This document shows positions 37,910 through 46,511 of a stretch of DNA of 64,000 bases, in pieces (position 1 is the first letter of the stretch; each line of letters opens with the position of its first letter). The notes beneath the pieces were generated by a model. The model saw only the letters and a program-made list of their open reading frames with translations, did no database searches and had not been told where the DNA came from. The stretch spans positions 1-64,000 of the forward strand of contig NZ_NPMN01000007.1 of NCBI RefSeq assembly GCF_002266425.1, given 5' to 3'. The DNA is from Tissierella sp. P1 (GTDB lineage: Bacteria; Bacillota; Clostridia; Tissierellales; Tissierellaceae). The position numbers and the translations under genes were made by a program.

Positions 37910-38557
37910 ATGGCTAAAATTGCGCCTTCATTACTTTCAGCAGATTTTGCTAATTTACAGGATGAAATAAAGAAAATAGAAAATGGTGGTGCCGATTATC
38001 TTCATTTAGATGTAATGGATGGTATCTATGTACCTAATATTACCTTTGGACCTCCAGTAATAAAGAAACTGAGGAAAATTACTAAAATCCCTTTTGATGT
38101 ACATTTAATGATAGATAAACCTGAAAGGTATATTAAGGATTTTGTTGATGCAGGTGCTGATTTAATAACTGTACATCAAGAGGCAACTACTCATCTTCAT
38201 AGAACTATACAGGAGATAAAATCCTATGGCATCATGGCAGGCGTATCACTAAACCCTGCTACACCATTAGAGTCTATAGAGTATGTTTTAGGGGATTTAG
38301 ATTTAGTTCTTATTATGACAGTGAATCCAGGGTTTGGGGGACAATCCTTCATTGAGTCTATGAAGGGAAAAATAAAAAGACTAAGAAAAATAATTGATGA
38401 AAGAGAACTAAATATTATTGTTGAAGTAGATGGTGGAGTGAAATTAGATAATGCCAAGGAAATCTTAAATTGTGGTGCTGATTTATTAGTAGCAGGTTCA
38501 GATGTATTTGGAGCAGAAGATATAGAACATAGAACTAGACAATTTAAACAGTTGTAA
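37910..38557 (+). CDS. rpe: Ribulose-phosphate 3-epimerase
   Basis: TIM-barrel epimerase of the pentose phosphate pathway: IAPSLLSADFANL, LHLDVMDGIYVPNITFGP, DVHLMIDKPERY, MTVNPGFGGQSFIE and VDGGVKLDN. 215 aa. It starts 2 bp after rsgA and ends at the thiT promoter. Confidence 0.97.
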   Translation: MAKIAPSLLSADFANLQDEIKKIENGGADYLHLDVMDGIYVPNITFGPPVIKKLRKITKIPFDVHLMIDKPERYIKDFVDAGADLITVHQEATTHLHRTIQEIKSYGIMAGVSLNPATPLESIEYVLGDLDLVLIMTVNPGFGGQSFIESMKGKIKRLRKIIDERELNIIVEVDGGVKLDNAKEILNCGADLLVAGSDVFGAEDIEHRTRQFKQL

Positions 38558-38579
38558 ATTAATAATTGTATGCTATAAT
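38552..38579 (+). promoter_or_regulatory. Promoter of the thiT transcript
   Basis: TTGTAA (38552-38557, overlapping the rpe stop) and TATAAT (38574-38579) are 16 bp apart, with the TPP riboswitch starting about 22 bp later. Confidence 0.7.
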
Positions 38580-38601
38580 AGAATTAATTGAAGAAGATTA
38601 A

Positions 38602-38731
38602 CACTAGGGGAGCCAATTGGCTGAGAGTGGATTTATCCCGACCCTTATGACCTGACCTAGGTAATGCTAGCGTAGGGAAGTGTGTATTAGCCTTTAAATA
38701 CCCATTGCCTACGTTGGTAATGGGTTTATTA
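38602..38731 (+). promoter_or_regulatory. TPP (THI-box) riboswitch with terminator
   Basis: The aptamer at 38602-38680 shows the THI-box landmarks: CTAGGGGAGCC, GGCTGAGA, GACCCTTATGACCTGA and TAGGTAATGCTAGCGTAGGGAAG. The terminator CCCATTGCC/GGTAATGGG plus T-rich tail follows at 38696-38731. High thiamine diphosphate should stop transcription before thiT. Confidence 0.95.
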
Positions 38732-38752
38732 ATTTAAAGGAGGAGAGTTTTT

Positions 38753-39301
38753 ATGGAGAAAAGATGGGATGTAAAGATGTTGACAGAAGGTGGTATGATG
38801 ATTGCTCTAGCTACTATACTAAGTTATATTAAAGTCTATGAGGCACCTATGGGAGGATCAGTTACTGCTGGAAGTATGATTCCAATTATTTTATTTGCCA
38901 TTCGTTGGGGTTTAATACCGGGATTAGCCATAGGAAGTACTTATGGTATATTACAATTTATCTTAAAACCTTATTTCTATCATCCAATTCAATTTGTATT
39001 AGACTATCCGCTAGCTTTTGGTTTGCTAGGTTTAGCTGGCATTGCATATTATATAAAGGACAAGAATTCTTTTAAAGGATATTTAAATGTTTTTTTAGCT
39101 GCATTTATAGGGATATTGGGAAGAATGATATCACATGTTTTATCAGGTGTAGTTTTTTTTGCTGAATATGCTGGAGATAAAAATCCTTGGATTTACTCAA
39201 TTGAATATAATGCTTATTATTTAGTTCCAGAATTAATTATTTCTTGCATTGTAATCGCAATTATTTGGAAACCATTAAATAAGGCAATAAAAGCAAAATA
39301 A
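38753..39301 (+). CDS. thiT: Thiamine transporter ThiT (ECF S component)
   Basis: The 182-aa membrane protein has about six hydrophobic helices and family motifs: GGMMIALATILSYIKVYEAPMGGSVT near the N-terminus, GLIPGLAIGSTYGILQFI and HPIQFVLDYPLAFGLLG. As an ECF S component it binds thiamine and needs an EcfA/A'/T module encoded elsewhere. The TPP riboswitch supports the substrate. Confidence 0.94.
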   Translation: MEKRWDVKMLTEGGMMIALATILSYIKVYEAPMGGSVTAGSMIPIILFAIRWGLIPGLAIGSTYGILQFILKPYFYHPIQFVLDYPLAFGLLGLAGIAYYIKDKNSFKGYLNVFLAAFIGILGRMISHVLSGVVFFAEYAGDKNPWIYSIEYNAYYLVPELIISCIVIAIIWKPLNKAIKAK

Positions 39302-39456
39302 GAAAAACTTCTAAATGAAAATTAGTGGAAGTTTTTCTTGGCCACTGCATAGGCGACTTGCACGAAATCAAAGATTTTTGGCAATTTGCCTAAAATTCAT
39401 TGACGGAAAGTTCTTAATACTATACTATTAACGTAGAACTTTCCTATTCGTTATAA
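39300..39456 (+). ncRNA. Three-hairpin repeat element, copy 1 (upstream of thiN)
   Basis: Stem 1: AAGAAAAACTTC (39300-39311) with GAAGTTTTTCTT (39328-39339). Stem 2: AGGC (39351) plus TTGC with GCAA plus GCCT (ending 39391), internal loop GAC/TTT. Stem 3: GGAAAGTTCT (39405-39414) with AGAACTTTCC (39435-39444), then TATTCGTTATAA. The same layout is at 54376-54531, with paired base changes in stems 1 and 2. It ends 15 nt before the thiN start. No known family recognised; it could be a leader RNA or a MITE-like repeat. Confidence 0.7.
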
Positions 39457-39471
39457 AAAAGGATGATGTAA

Positions 39472-40107
39472 ATGAAAGGGTTAATTATTTCAAGTGGGAC
39501 TATTACAGATTATAGTATATTAGAGTTAGTAGTTAAGGAATCTGATTTTATTATATGTGCAGATGGAGGAATGAATCATCTTGCAAAAATCAATAAAAAG
39601 CCTAATTTAGTAATGGGCGATTTAGACTCTATTAGCGAATCTGCATTAAATTATATAAGAGATAACAATATAACTGTGGAAAAGTATTCATCTATTAAAG
39701 ATGCAACTGATACTGCTCTTGCTATGGAATATTTAATAGAGAAAGAGTATAAGGAAATTATACTAATGGGAGTGACAGGAACTAGACAAGACCATACCAT
39801 GGCAAATATATTTCTGCTAAACACTTTACATGATAAAGGAATTAAGGGAAAAATCATAGATGATAATAATATTATCTATTTAATAGACAACTATATGGAA
39901 TTACAGTATTTAGAAGATAAATATGTCTCTATTGTACCAATAGTAGAAGAGGGAATAGTTATATCTTTAAAGGGTTTTTTCTATAATTTAGATAGAGAAT
40001 TTATTAAATTTGGATCTACTCATGGAATTAGCAATAAAATTATTGATGAAATTGGAATAATTGAAATTCATAAGGGAAAAGCATTAGTATTTATTTCAAA
40101 AGATTAA
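39472..40107 (+). CDS. thiN: Thiamine pyrophosphokinase
   Basis: ThiN makes thiamine diphosphate directly from thiamine and ATP. Motifs: CADGGMNHL, PNLVMGDLDSI, KDATDTALAMEYL and GVTGTRQDHTMANI. 211 aa, start behind AAAAGGATGATG. Together with thiT it allows salvage of imported thiamine. It is separated from thiT by the repeat element, so it may be outside direct TPP control. Confidence 0.95.
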   Translation: MKGLIISSGTITDYSILELVVKESDFIICADGGMNHLAKINKKPNLVMGDLDSISESALNYIRDNNITVEKYSSIKDATDTALAMEYLIEKEYKEIILMGVTGTRQDHTMANIFLLNTLHDKGIKGKIIDDNNIIYLIDNYMELQYLEDKYVSIVPIVEEGIVISLKGFFYNLDREFIKFGSTHGISNKIIDEIGIIEIHKGKALVFISKD

Positions 40108-40136
40108 AGCTTAGGATAATTATCCTAAGCTTTTTG
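40106..40136 (+). terminator. Terminator after thiN
   Basis: AAAGCTTAGGATAATTATCCTAAGCTTTTT, a nearly perfect palindrome with a T tail. Confidence 0.9.
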
Positions 40137-40193
40137 TAACTATTTCTTTAATGTTTGAATACAATATAATAAAGTATTATAGGGGTGTTGATT

Positions 40194-40364
40194 ATGAAGA
40201 GGTTTTACTATAGGTATATACAAAAAATGAGAAAAATAATAGGTATAACTTTAGCTGCAGTTGGTTTTTTAATAATTATTAAGTTTATACCTATAGAAGT
40301 ACTTCTAATATTAATTGGAATCGGATTACTTATAATGGGAGCATTGATCCTAAAAATAAAATAA
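40194..40364 (+). CDS. Small two-helix membrane protein, unknown
   Basis: ATG 40194 follows AGGGGTG and encodes 56 aa: a basic N-terminus (KRFYYRYIQKMRK), then IIGITLAAVGFLIIIKF and VLLILIGIGLLIMGALIL as two hydrophobic helices. No family recognised. The strong ribosome site and flanking terminators support a real gene. Confidence 0.65.
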   Translation: MKRFYYRYIQKMRKIIGITLAAVGFLIIIKFIPIEVLLILIGIGLLIMGALILKIK

Positions 40365-40398
40365 GGCTTACCATTTTTATATGGAAGCCTTATTTTAT
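40355..40398. terminator. Bidirectional terminator, small membrane gene / rpmB
   Basis: AATAAGGCTT/AAGCCTTATT inverted repeat around ACCATTTTTATATGG between convergent genes. Confidence 0.75.
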
Positions 40399-40405
40399 TA
40401 CATAA

Positions 40406-40597
40406 TTATAGTGCTCTTTCAACATATCCAGATCTTAAACATCTAGTACATACATTAACTTTTTTTGTTCCACCATTAACTACAGCTCTAACTGATCTAA
40501 TGTTAGGTGACCAACTTCTTGAACTCTTTTTATTTGAGAAAGTAACTTTGTTACCAAATACTTTTCCCTTTCCACATACTTCACAAACTTTCGCCAT
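40406..40597 (-). CDS. rpmB: 50S ribosomal protein L28
   Basis: 63 aa from MAKVCEVCGKGKVFGNKV. Four cysteines (CEVC and CTRC) form the zinc-type L28. ATG 40597 lies just after AAGGAGGTG; the upstream in-frame ATG is rejected. Divergent from yloU, as is usual. Confidence 0.95.
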   Translation of the reverse strand: MAKVCEVCGKGKVFGNKVTFSNKKSSRSWSPNIRSVRAVVNGGTKKVNVCTRCLRSGYVERAL

Positions 40598-40741
40598 GAA
40601 AAACACCTCCTTAATCTACTACTGAAAATACTTTAAAGTATATTTTCTACATTTCAATAATAACACATTATATTCTAACACAATAATTAGTAAAAATGCA
40701 ACCAAAATGTATTATTATCTTATTATAATCATAGGATTTAG

Positions 40742-40770
40742 TTGAACTATTTTTACATTTAGGGTAAAAT
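40742..40770 (+). promoter_or_regulatory. Promoter of yloU
   Basis: TTGAAC and TAAAAT separated by 17 bp, 40 bp before the yloU start. Confidence 0.6.
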
Positions 40771-40809
40771 ATAGAATATGGTATATTGAAAAGAAGGAGG
40801 CGATTATAC

Positions 40810-41166
40810 ATGCCAGCCAAGACCAATACAGAATATGGAGCAATTAGTATAGATGACAATGTCATAGCCACTCTTGCAGGAATATCTGCAATGGAGAGTT
40901 ATGGTATAGTGGGTATGGCTTCAAAGAATGCGACAGATGGATTATTTGAGCTATTGAAATGGGACTATTTATCTAAAGGTATAAAAGTATATACAAAGGA
41001 TGATAAATTGACTATTGACTTACATGTTATATTGGAATATGGTGTAAGGATTTCTGTAGTTGCTGAAAATATAATTGATAGGGTTAAGTTTAATGTTGAA
41101 AATTTAACTGGTCTAAAAATAGACAAAATAAATGTACATGTACAAGGAATAAGAGTTGAAAAGTAG
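40810..41166 (+). CDS. yloU: Asp23/Gls24-family envelope stress protein (YloU)
   Basis: 118 aa. The Asp23 core TEYGAISIDDNVIATLAGISAMESYGIVGM and VILEYGVRISVVAENIIDRVKFNVENLTGLKIDKINVHVQGI are clear. ATG 40810 follows AAGGAGG. It is paired with the DAK gene, as in most Firmicutes. Function not firmly known. Confidence 0.93.
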   Translation: MPAKTNTEYGAISIDDNVIATLAGISAMESYGIVGMASKNATDGLFELLKWDYLSKGIKVYTKDDKLTIDLHVILEYGVRISVVAENIIDRVKFNVENLTGLKIDKINVHVQGIRVEK

Positions 41167-41184
41167 TTTGAGGAGGTACTATAA

Positions 41185-42825
41185 TTGAAAATTGAAATTC
41201 TAGACGGGGCAATGCTTAAAAAAGCTTTAGCTGGTGCAGCAAAGTTCCTAGAAGATAATAAAGAGGAGGTAAACTCCTTAAATGTTTTTCCTGTTCCTGA
41301 TGGAGATACAGGTACAAATATGTCGCTTACAGTAAATTCTGCTATAAAGCAAGGACTTAACCTCGATGAAGATAGTGTTTCTAAAATAGCATTAGCCACT
41401 TCACATGGATCTTTAATGGGGGCCAGGGGTAATTCAGGTGTTATTTTATCACAACTTTTTCGTGGATTCGCAAATGGTTTAAATGGAAAAGATACCGCTG
41501 ATGTTAGAACACTTGCTGAGGCTTTTAAACAGGCTGCTGATACAGCATATAAGGCTGTTATGAAGCCAACAGAGGGGACTATATTAACAGTAGCTAGAGA
41601 GTGTGGAGAATATGCTATTTCTATTTGCAAAGAAGAAAGGGATATTTTAGTTTTTCTTAAAAAAGTAATAAATCATGGAGAAATAATTTTAAATAAAACT
41701 CCAGAAATGCTTCCAGTTTTAAAGCAGGCAGGGGTTGTAGATGCTGGAGGCAAAGGTTTAATTTATGTATTGACGGGTGCATATAATGCTTTAGCAGGTA
41801 TTGATAAAATCGAAGTTAAGACCCCAGAAAAGAAGAAGGTGGAACAGAAGGAATATATCCACCATGAACATATAGATACTGATGATATTAAATATGGTTA
41901 TTGTACAGAATTTATAATTAATACTAAATATGAGGATATTGATTTATTTAGAAATGAATTATCATTACAAGGCGATTCACTACTTGTAGTAGGTGGGGAG
42001 GGTCTAATAAAGGTACATGTTCATACAAATAACCCTGGAGTAGTACTTGAAAAAGCTCTTAGTATTGGGGAGCTTACAGATATAAAAATTGATAATATGA
42101 GGTATCAACATGAGGAGATTTTATTAAAATCGGAATTATCTAAGTCTAATAATGTAGAAAATAAGGATTTTGAAAAGGAATATTCTTTTGTAGCAATATC
42201 TATTGGGGAGGGAATTGATGAAGTATTTAAGGGACTTAATGTGGATTATTTAGTCTCTGGTGGGCAGACAATGAATCCAAGTACGGAGGATATACTTAAG
42301 GCCATTGATAATACTTCAGGTAAAAATGTATTTATACTTCCTAACAATAGTAATATTATTTTAACAGCAGAGCAAACCAAGGAACTTAGTTCTAGAAATA
42401 TTATAGTTATTCCTTCTAAGACTATACCTCAGGGGATCGCTGCATTACTAGCCTTTGATGAGTCTAAATCTGTAGATGAAAATACAGAAAGTATGAAAGA
42501 GTCCATAGCTTACGTTAAAACAGGCCAAGTTACTTATTCCGTTAGGGATACAGAATTTAATAATACAAAAATATATAAAGATGATATTATTGGAATTGCT
42601 GAAGGAGATATAATAGCAAATGGTAAGGATATAAATGAAGTTGCTATAAAACTACTTGATAATATGGTTGACGAGGATACTTCACTAATTACAATATTAT
42701 ACGGAAGTGACTTAACTGAAGAGTTAGCTGAGGATTTAGAAAATCATTTATCTAGTGCTTATAATGATATAGATATAGAATTAATATTTGGTGGTCAGCT
42801 ATATACTACTATATATTTTCTGTAG
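41185..42825 (+). CDS. fakA: DAK/DegV-type kinase YloV (FakA-like)
   Basis: The N-terminal DhaL-like ATP-binding domain has NVFPVPDGDTGTNMSLT (Asp/Mg ligands, about residues 33-49) and GARGNSGVILSQLFRGFA. The middle and C-terminal part matches the FakA acyl-binding partner region (PNNSNIILTAEQ). FakA phosphorylates fatty acids presented by FakB and feeds PlsX/PlsY. TTG start behind AGGAGGTAC. 546 aa. No fakB lies in the window. Confidence 0.9.
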   Translation: MKIEILDGAMLKKALAGAAKFLEDNKEEVNSLNVFPVPDGDTGTNMSLTVNSAIKQGLNLDEDSVSKIALATSHGSLMGARGNSGVILSQLFRGFANGLNGKDTADVRTLAEAFKQAADTAYKAVMKPTEGTILTVARECGEYAISICKEERDILVFLKKVINHGEIILNKTPEMLPVLKQAGVVDAGGKGLIYVLTGAYNALAGIDKIEVKTPEKKKVEQKEYIHHEHIDTDDIKYGYCTEFIINTKYEDIDLFRNELSLQGDSLLVVGGEGLIKVHVHTNNPGVVLEKALSIGELTDIKIDNMRYQHEEILLKSELSKSNNVENKDFEKEYSFVAISIGEGIDEVFKGLNVDYLVSGGQTMNPSTEDILKAIDNTSGKNVFILPNNSNIILTAEQTKELSSRNIIVIPSKTIPQGIAALLAFDESKSVDENTESMKESIAYVKTGQVTYSVRDTEFNNTKIYKDDIIGIAEGDIIANGKDINEVAIKLLDNMVDEDTSLITILYGSDLTEELAEDLENHLSSAYNDIDIELIFGGQLYTTIYFL

Positions 42826-42833
42826 AATAATTT

Positions 42834-42858
42834 ACCCTGCCCTTTGGTGGGGTTTTTT
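42834..42858 (+). terminator. Terminator between yloV and recG
   Basis: ACCCTGCC/GGTGGGGT stem with wobble pairs, followed by TTTTTT. Confidence 0.75.
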
Positions 42859-42886
42859 AATATAATTAATTTTGGAGGGATCATAT

Positions 42887-44941
42887 ATGGCAGTAAATAT
42901 CCAATATTTAAAAGGTGTAGGTCCCAAAAGAGCTTCTAGATTAAGAAAATTAAATATAAATACTGTAGAAGACTTAATGTATTTTATACCTAGGGATTAT
43001 GATGATAGATCAAAATTTAAGACTTTGAGAGAATGTATGATAGGTGAAAAAGTAAGTTTAGAGGTTGAAATAATTGGTAAAGCCAATATACTTAGACCTA
43101 GACGAAATTTATCTATTATAAAAGTTCCCGTCAAAGATAGTTCTCATAATGCTTATTTAGTGTGGTTCAATCAAGAATATCTAAAAGATAAATTTATAGT
43201 TGGTGAAAAAATAATAGTAAATGGTAAAATAAATAAGGTAGGTATGGAGATTCAAATAATGAGTCCTGTTTTCGAAAAATCAGGAACTATGGATAAGGTA
43301 GGCCGAATAACTCCTATATACTCTTTAACTGAAGGATTAACTAATAACGAAATAATTAAGATAATAGATTATTCTATCAAAGAATATATAGATCAGATTA
43401 GAGAGTTTTTACCACAGGAAATAATAAATAAATATGATCTTATGGATATAAGGGGTGCTATCACAAATGTTCATTTTCCTATGAATAGTGTGCTATTGGA
43501 AAAGGCTAGGAAGAGACTTTCATTTCAAGAACTTTTAACTTTACAAATGGGACTTTTTATTATTAAAAATAGAAATTTTACAAATAATAAAGGTATTAGG
43601 TTTAATAAAACTATAGAAATAAATGATTTTATCCAAAAACTACCTTTTAAACTTACAAACTACTCACAAATTAAAGTTTTTAAAGAAATTGAAGCAGATA
43701 TGGAAAATGACATTCAAATGAATAGATTAGTGCAGGGAGATGTGGGGTCAGGAAAAACTATAATAGCAGTCCTTGCAATGTTTAAAGCTATATCTTCTGG
43801 ATATCAAGCTGTCATGATGGCTCCTACAGAGATATTAGCCAGTCAACATTTTGAATCAATTAGAAAGTTTTTTTCTGGCTATAATATTAGGACGGAACTA
43901 TTGGTTGGAAGTCTTTCTCCCAAAGCTAAAGAAGAAATTTTACTGGACTTAAAAGAGGGAAGAATAGATATATTAATTGGTACTCATGCTGTAATACAAG
44001 AAAATGTAGAGTTTAATAGATTAGGTCTTGCTATAACAGATGAACAACATAGATTTGGTGTGAAACAAAGGGCTATTTTATCGCAGAAAGGTAATAATCC
44101 AGATGTAATAGTTATGACTGCAACTCCAATTCCTAGGACTTTAGCCCTTATTTTATATGGAGATTTAGACGTTTCAATTATTGATGAATTGCCACCAGGT
44201 AGAAAGGAAATAGAAACATATGCTGTTGGGCCTGAGATGATAGAAAGGATTAATAATTTTATTAGAAAACAAATCTTAGAAAGTAGGCAGGCATATATAG
44301 TTTGTCCTTTAATTGAGGAAAGTGAAACCTTGACTGTTAATGCTGCGGAAGAACTATATAAGGATTTTAAAGATAATATTTTTAAAGAATTTAAAGTAGG
44401 GCTACTACATGGTAAAATGAAACCTAAGGAAAAAGATTTAGTCATGGAAGAATTTAAAAATCATAAAATTGATATACTTGTATCTACTACTGTTATAGAG
44501 GTAGGGGTAAATGTGCCAAATTCCAATATCATGGTTATTTATAATGCAGAGAGGTTTGGATTAGCTCAATTACATCAACTAAGGGGAAGAGTTGGTAGAG
44601 GTGAACATCAATCTTATTGTATATTAATAAATGAAAGCAATAATCAAATATCTAGGGAGAGAATGAGAGTATTACAAAATTCTACTGATGGATTTAAAAT
44701 CTCTGAAAAAGATTTAGAACTTAGAGGACCTGGAGAATTCTTTGGAACCAGACAACATGGATTACCTGAGCTAAAAGTTGCAAATTTATTTACAGATATG
44801 GATATTTTAAAAGTAGCGCAAAAAGAAGCTATAAATATAGTAAATCAAGATCCAAACTTAGAACTGGAAAAATACAGAGAATTAAAGAAAAAAATACAAG
44901 AAATGTTTTCAAATTTAAGAGAATATTCTACATTTAATTAA
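42887..44941 (+). CDS. recG: ATP-dependent DNA helicase RecG
   Basis: RecG remodels stalled forks. The N-terminal wedge domain contains YFIPRDYDDRSKF. Helicase motifs: QGDVGSGKTIIAVLA, APTEILASQH, GTHAVIQ, DEQHRFGVKQR, MTATPIPRT and QLRGRVGRGEHQSYC. ATG 42887 after GGAGGG; 684 aa. Confidence 0.97.
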   Translation: MAVNIQYLKGVGPKRASRLRKLNINTVEDLMYFIPRDYDDRSKFKTLRECMIGEKVSLEVEIIGKANILRPRRNLSIIKVPVKDSSHNAYLVWFNQEYLKDKFIVGEKIIVNGKINKVGMEIQIMSPVFEKSGTMDKVGRITPIYSLTEGLTNNEIIKIIDYSIKEYIDQIREFLPQEIINKYDLMDIRGAITNVHFPMNSVLLEKARKRLSFQELLTLQMGLFIIKNRNFTNNKGIRFNKTIEINDFIQKLPFKLTNYSQIKVFKEIEADMENDIQMNRLVQGDVGSGKTIIAVLAMFKAISSGYQAVMMAPTEILASQHFESIRKFFSGYNIRTELLVGSLSPKAKEEILLDLKEGRIDILIGTHAVIQENVEFNRLGLAITDEQHRFGVKQRAILSQKGNNPDVIVMTATPIPRTLALILYGDLDVSIIDELPPGRKEIETYAVGPEMIERINNFIRKQILESRQAYIVCPLIEESETLTVNAAEELYKDFKDNIFKEFKVGLLHGKMKPKEKDLVMEEFKNHKIDILVSTTVIEVGVNVPNSNIMVIYNAERFGLAQLHQLRGRVGRGEHQSYCILINESNNQISRERMRVLQNSTDGFKISEKDLELRGPGEFFGTRQHGLPELKVANLFTDMDILKVAQKEAINIVNQDPNLELEKYRELKKKIQEMFSNLREYSTFN

Positions 44942-45007
44942 TTTCTATTTTAATATTGGCAATATATGATAAAATACTAGTGATATAGTTTTTAAGGAGG
45001 TAAATAT

Positions 45008-45565
45008 TTGAGAGTTATATCAGGTTTAAGAAAAGGACATAAATTAAAAGTACCTAAAGGAATGAGTGTAAGACCAACCGAGGATAGAACTAAGGAATCT
45101 TTATTTAATATATTAGGACATATTGATGAAGAGAGTGTAGTATTAGATGCATTTGGGGGTTCTGGTTCTATAGGTATAGAGTTTCTAAGTAGAGGAGCAA
45201 AGACTTGCTATTTTGTAGATAATTCTATAGAAAGTATAAATATTATCAATGAAAATTTGGAGCATACAAAGTTTTTATCACAAAGCATTGTAATTAAATC
45301 TGATATTCTATCCACAGTAAAAAAATTTGGTGTAAAACGATTGGTATTTAACTATATTTATTTGGATCCTCCTTTTCGCCAGAATGGTTTAATTGAAAAA
45401 TTGCTAGAGGTAATTAATAGAGAAAGCATTTTGGATAATGATGGTATAATAATAATAGAACATGAAAAAGAATTAGATTTAGAAGACAATTTTTCTGGAT
45501 TTTTAAAATCAGATTTTAGAAGATATGGCAGCAAATCTTTATCATTTTATAAGAGAATGGACTAA
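45008..45565 (+). CDS. rsmD: 16S rRNA G966 N2-methyltransferase RsmD
   Basis: MRVISGLRKGHKLKVPKG, RPTEDRTKESLFNIL, DAFGGSGSIGIEFLSRGA and the catalytic DPPF (LDPPFRQ) are present. 185 aa with TTG start behind GGAGG. Followed by coaD, its standard partner. Confidence 0.95.
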   Translation: MRVISGLRKGHKLKVPKGMSVRPTEDRTKESLFNILGHIDEESVVLDAFGGSGSIGIEFLSRGAKTCYFVDNSIESINIINENLEHTKFLSQSIVIKSDILSTVKKFGVKRLVFNYIYLDPPFRQNGLIEKLLEVINRESILDNDGIIIIEHEKELDLEDNFSGFLKSDFRRYGSKSLSFYKRMD

Positions 45566-45577
45566 GGAGGAAATTTT

Positions 45578-46059
45578 ATGAAAGCAGTGTATCCAGGTAG
45601 CTTTGATCCAGTTACCTATGGTCATTTAGATATTATAGAGAGAGTTTCTAAAAAAGTTGAACATCTTATTGTGGCTGTATTAAATAACCCATCAAAAAAA
45701 AGTGTTTTTTCATTAGAAGAGAGAATTCAATTGTTGAAGGAAGTTACAAAAGAATTCCCTAATGTGGAGATAGACTATTTTTCTGGACTTCTTACTGATT
45801 ATGCAACAAAAAGGAATTGCACAACTATGATTAGAGGTCTAAGAGCTGTTTCTGATTTTGAATATGAAATGCAAATGGCTTTAGTGAATAAAAAAATAAA
45901 CAATGAACTTGAGACTCTTTTCATGGTATCTAGCAGTAAATATGCATATTTAAGTTCAAGCATTGTTAAAGAAGTAGCTATGTTTGGTGGAAATATTTCT
46001 GTTTTGTTCCTGAAGTTGTTGAACAAGCTTTGAAGAATAAATTTAGAGGAGGGCTATAA
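45578..46059 (+). CDS. coaD: Phosphopantetheine adenylyltransferase CoaD, frameshifted near the end
   Basis: CoaD makes dephospho-CoA. [18 protein letters not shown] holds the nucleotidyltransferase HxGH-like motif (TYGH); [12 protein letters not shown] and [23 protein letters not shown] follow. The next residues should be [11 protein letters not shown], but the raw frame reads [10 protein letters not shown] and stops at 46033. One missing G at 46001 restores the family ending with a stop at 46057-46059 (160 aa). Probably a sequencing error. Confidence 0.9.
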
Positions 46060-46064
46060 TACTT

Positions 46065-46511
46065 ATGGAAGTTTTAAAATTAATTGATGAAATTGAAGAT
46101 ATTGTAGAAGCTGGGACAAGCTTACCATTCTCAGGGAAAGTTATGGTGGATAAATTTGAAATTTTAGAAATATTGAAAGAAATTAGAATTAAGTTACCGG
46201 ATGAAATCAAGCAAGCAACGTGGATAAAAGAAGAAAGACAAAGAATTCTAGCAGAAGCTCAAAAGGATGCAGATACATTATTAAAGGAAGCAGAATACAG
46301 ATTGCAAGAATTAGTTGATGAAGATGAGATTACAAAAAAAGCAAATTCCAGGGCAGAAGAAATAATTACAAAAGCCCAAACGAATGCCAAAGAAATTAGA
46401 CTTGGTGCCATGGATTATGCTGATAGTCTTCTAGAAGAGACTCAAGAAAATCTGAAAGAGTTAATTCAATTATTAAATGAAAATAGAAAAGAATTAAGAG
46501 GCTCTAATTAG
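46065..46511 (+). CDS. Coiled-coil protein, conserved in clostridia, unknown
   Basis: 148 aa starting MEVLKLIDEIEDIVEAG, then an Ala/Glu-rich coiled coil (residues 55-140, AEAQKDADTLLKEAEYRLQ). It is reminiscent of the V/F-ATPase b/E-like stalk and is sometimes labelled ATPase. The GAGGAGGG site lies inside the end of coaD. It overlaps the convergent ylbJ gene by 8 bp. Confidence 0.75.
   Translation: MEVLKLIDEIEDIVEAGTSLPFSGKVMVDKFEILEILKEIRIKLPDEIKQATWIKEERQRILAEAQKDADTLLKEAEYRLQELVDEDEITKKANSRAEEIITKAQTNAKEIRLGAMDYADSLLEETQENLKELIQLLNENRKELRGSN

Noticed and set aside
43984-44445. Long minus-strand open frames such as the one inside recG, and similar ones inside plsY, yloV and ylbJ
   Set aside because: They lie antisense to well-supported genes, lack ribosome sites and have low-complexity Ser/Leu-rich translations typical of shadow frames.
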